Origin: an uncultured Pseudomonadota bacterium
GTDB lineage: Bacteria > Myxococcota_A > Polyangia > HGW-17
DNA: 5,983 nucleotides
Direction of reading: 5' to 3'
Assembly: GCA_938004375.1 (NCBI GenBank)
Contig: CALKWH010000421.1
Location: forward strand, 1-5,983
Both the position numbers and the translations under genes were made by a program. Under the pieces are notes generated by a model. That model was not told where the DNA came from. It did not search any database and worked only from the letters and a program-made list of their open reading frames with translations. Below, one piece after another: positions 5,259-5,983 of the stretch (positions are counted from its first letter, which is position 1; the number at the start of each line of letters is the position of its first letter).

Positions 5259-5983
5259 TTACTGGCCGATGTACTTCTTCTGGTAGGTCTCGCGGATGTA
5301 GGCGGACTCGCGCACGAACTCCAGCGCGATCTTGGCGTGGTCCTTCGTGTAGCCGTTGCCGATGAGCATGGTGACGTCCTTGCCCACGCCCTCGGCGCCC
5401 AGGGCGGCCTTGGTGAACGAGGTGGCCATCGAGAAGAAGTACACGGTGCCGTCCTCGCGGCAGGGCAGGATGGCGCCCATCTCGCAGTCGGGGCGGGACA
5501 CGCAGGAGATGACCACGTCGGCCATGTGGCCCTTGGTCAGCGCCTTCACGTTCTCGTAGGTCGTCAGGGCGTCGGTGGCGTCGACCTTGAAGGCGTCGTC
5601 GATGAACGGCACGGTCTTGAGCCACTCGAGGCCCTTGTCGGTGGTGGTGGTGCCGATGATCTGGCCGGTAACGCCGGCGTACTTCTTGGCGACGTAGGCG
5701 CACAAGAGGCCGCTCTTGCCCGAGGCGCCGATGATCAGGACGCGCTGGCCCGGGCGCACCAGGCGGGCGGTCTGCGCGGGAGCGCCGGCCACGTCGAGCA
5801 CGGCCAGCGCGAGCTTGTCGTCCATATCGTCGGGGAGCTTGGCCCAGATGCCCGACTCGAACAGCACGGCCTGGCCGCGGATGTCGACCTGGTCGATGTT
5901 CTTGTGGACCTGCAGGATCTCCTCGATCTTGAGCGGGGTCAGGGACAGGGACACCAGGGAGGCGATGCGGTCTCCCACCTTCA
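5259..5983 (-). CDS. kdd: L-erythro-3,5-diaminohexanoate dehydrogenase, C-terminal part (5' end outside window)
   Basis: The enzyme (EC 1.4.1.11) oxidatively deaminates L-erythro-3,5-diaminohexanoate to 5-amino-3-oxohexanoate with NAD(P)+, a middle step of the lysine 2,3-aminomutase route of lysine catabolism in the cytoplasm. The frame runs off the right edge; 240 residues are visible of a family usually near 345, so the N-terminal third is missing, and the GTG at 5976-5978 is internal. In fragment numbering: KVGDRIASLVSLSLTPLKIE at 1-20, LFESGIWAKLPDD at 40-52, LAVLDVAGAPAQTA at 59-72, the Rossmann dinucleotide loop GASGKSG at 85-91, and the family hallmark YFFSMATSFTKAALGAEGVG at 181-200 followed by IGNGYTKDHA at 207-216. 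Kce, KamA and the other lysine-pathway genes, if clustered, would lie outside the window. The gene is strongly GC-rich at third positions, unlike the neighbouring islet. Confidence 0.93.
   Translation of the reverse strand, partial: KVGDRIASLVSLSLTPLKIEEILQVHKNIDQVDIRGQAVLFESGIWAKLPDDMDDKLALAVLDVAGAPAQTARLVRPGQRVLIIGASGKSGLLCAYVAKKYAGVTGQIIGTTTTDKGLEWLKTVPFIDDAFKVDATDALTTYENVKALTKGHMADVVISCVSRPDCEMGAILPCREDGTVYFFSMATSFTKAALGAEGVGKDVTMLIGNGYTKDHAKIALEFVRESAYIRETYQKKYIGQ

Larger units (their letters stand above)
5125..5286 (+). pseudogene. Truncated gene start resembling a DUF932 phage/plasmid-like protein
   Basis: From the ATG at 5125 the peptide begins MSHEFETGFF, which resembles the N-terminus of DUF932 (phage/plasmid-like, TIGR03299) proteins as I remember it (an acidic-aromatic start, then a Gly-Phe-Phe and usually a WHGLG motif). 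After ten codons, at a run of seven T (5149-5155), the frame enters unrelated GC-rich repeat DNA. It continues through SGSRSGSG and ISISIS and ends at TAG 5284-5286, antisense to the last codons of kdd. No WHGLG motif appears in any frame. I interpret it as an RBS and first codons left at an insertion or deletion junction. The DUF932 link rests on only ten residues; it could instead be an unrelated short peptide of 53 residues. Confidence 0.35.

Noticed and set aside
5128..5703. Minus-strand Arg-rich frame overlapping kdd
   Set aside because: It is an out-of-frame shadow of kdd plus the hexamer repeats; its RNRNRNRSRPRPRPR stretch is simply the repeat translated.

Overview
The window looks like chromosome of a GC-rich, predatory or saprophytic deltaproteobacterium of the Myxococcota type (Bradymonadia or Polyangia-like). 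The basis is the GC-rich third codon positions, the abundance of secreted Cys-rich lipoproteins, the Asn-rich NNVNN linker, the DUF4215/Myxococcus-type disulfide repeats, the IgGFc-binding-like surface domain and the hexanucleotide intergenic repeats. The lineage is inferred from protein style; no marker gene is present.

Layout. Positions 1-740 (+) hold the 3' part of a gene for an IgGFc-binding N-terminal-domain-like surface protein. After an 82-base gap containing a strong GC hairpin comes a lipoprotein trypsin-fold serine protease (823-2112, +), with two tandem Cys-rich repeats at its C-terminus. Its stop codon overlaps, as ATGA, the start of a lipoprotein peptide-binding protein of the SBP_bac_5 (OppA/DppA) family (2109-3869, +). 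These two are probably translated from one message and may cooperate in extracellular peptide generation and capture, but no ABC permease or ATPase gene is in view.

From about 3870 to about 5160 the composition is visibly less GC-rich and the contents look like an inserted or rearranged islet. On the minus strand there is one intact gene, a small DUF4215-type Cys-rich lipoprotein (4147-4956). It has a convincing sigma70-type promoter (TTGACC-17-TACTCT), and two perfect 14-bp direct repeats sit directly upstream of the -35. The islet is flanked by two apparent gene remnants: a single C-terminal RCC1 repeat (3938-4117, minus) with no start, and a perfect ribosome binding site plus about ten codons that resemble the start of a DUF932 phage/plasmid-like protein (from 5125, +) and then run into unrelated sequence.

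From about 5160 the GC-rich backbone resumes with hexanucleotide tandem repeats, an 18-bp perfect palindrome that probably terminates the next gene, and the C-terminal two thirds of kdd, L-erythro-3,5-diaminohexanoate dehydrogenase of lysine catabolism (5259 to beyond the right edge, minus).

I see no CRISPR array, tRNA, rRNA or intact mobile element, and no complete new multi-gene system. The most interesting part is the 3870-5160 islet with its decayed borders and repeat-controlled promoter region.
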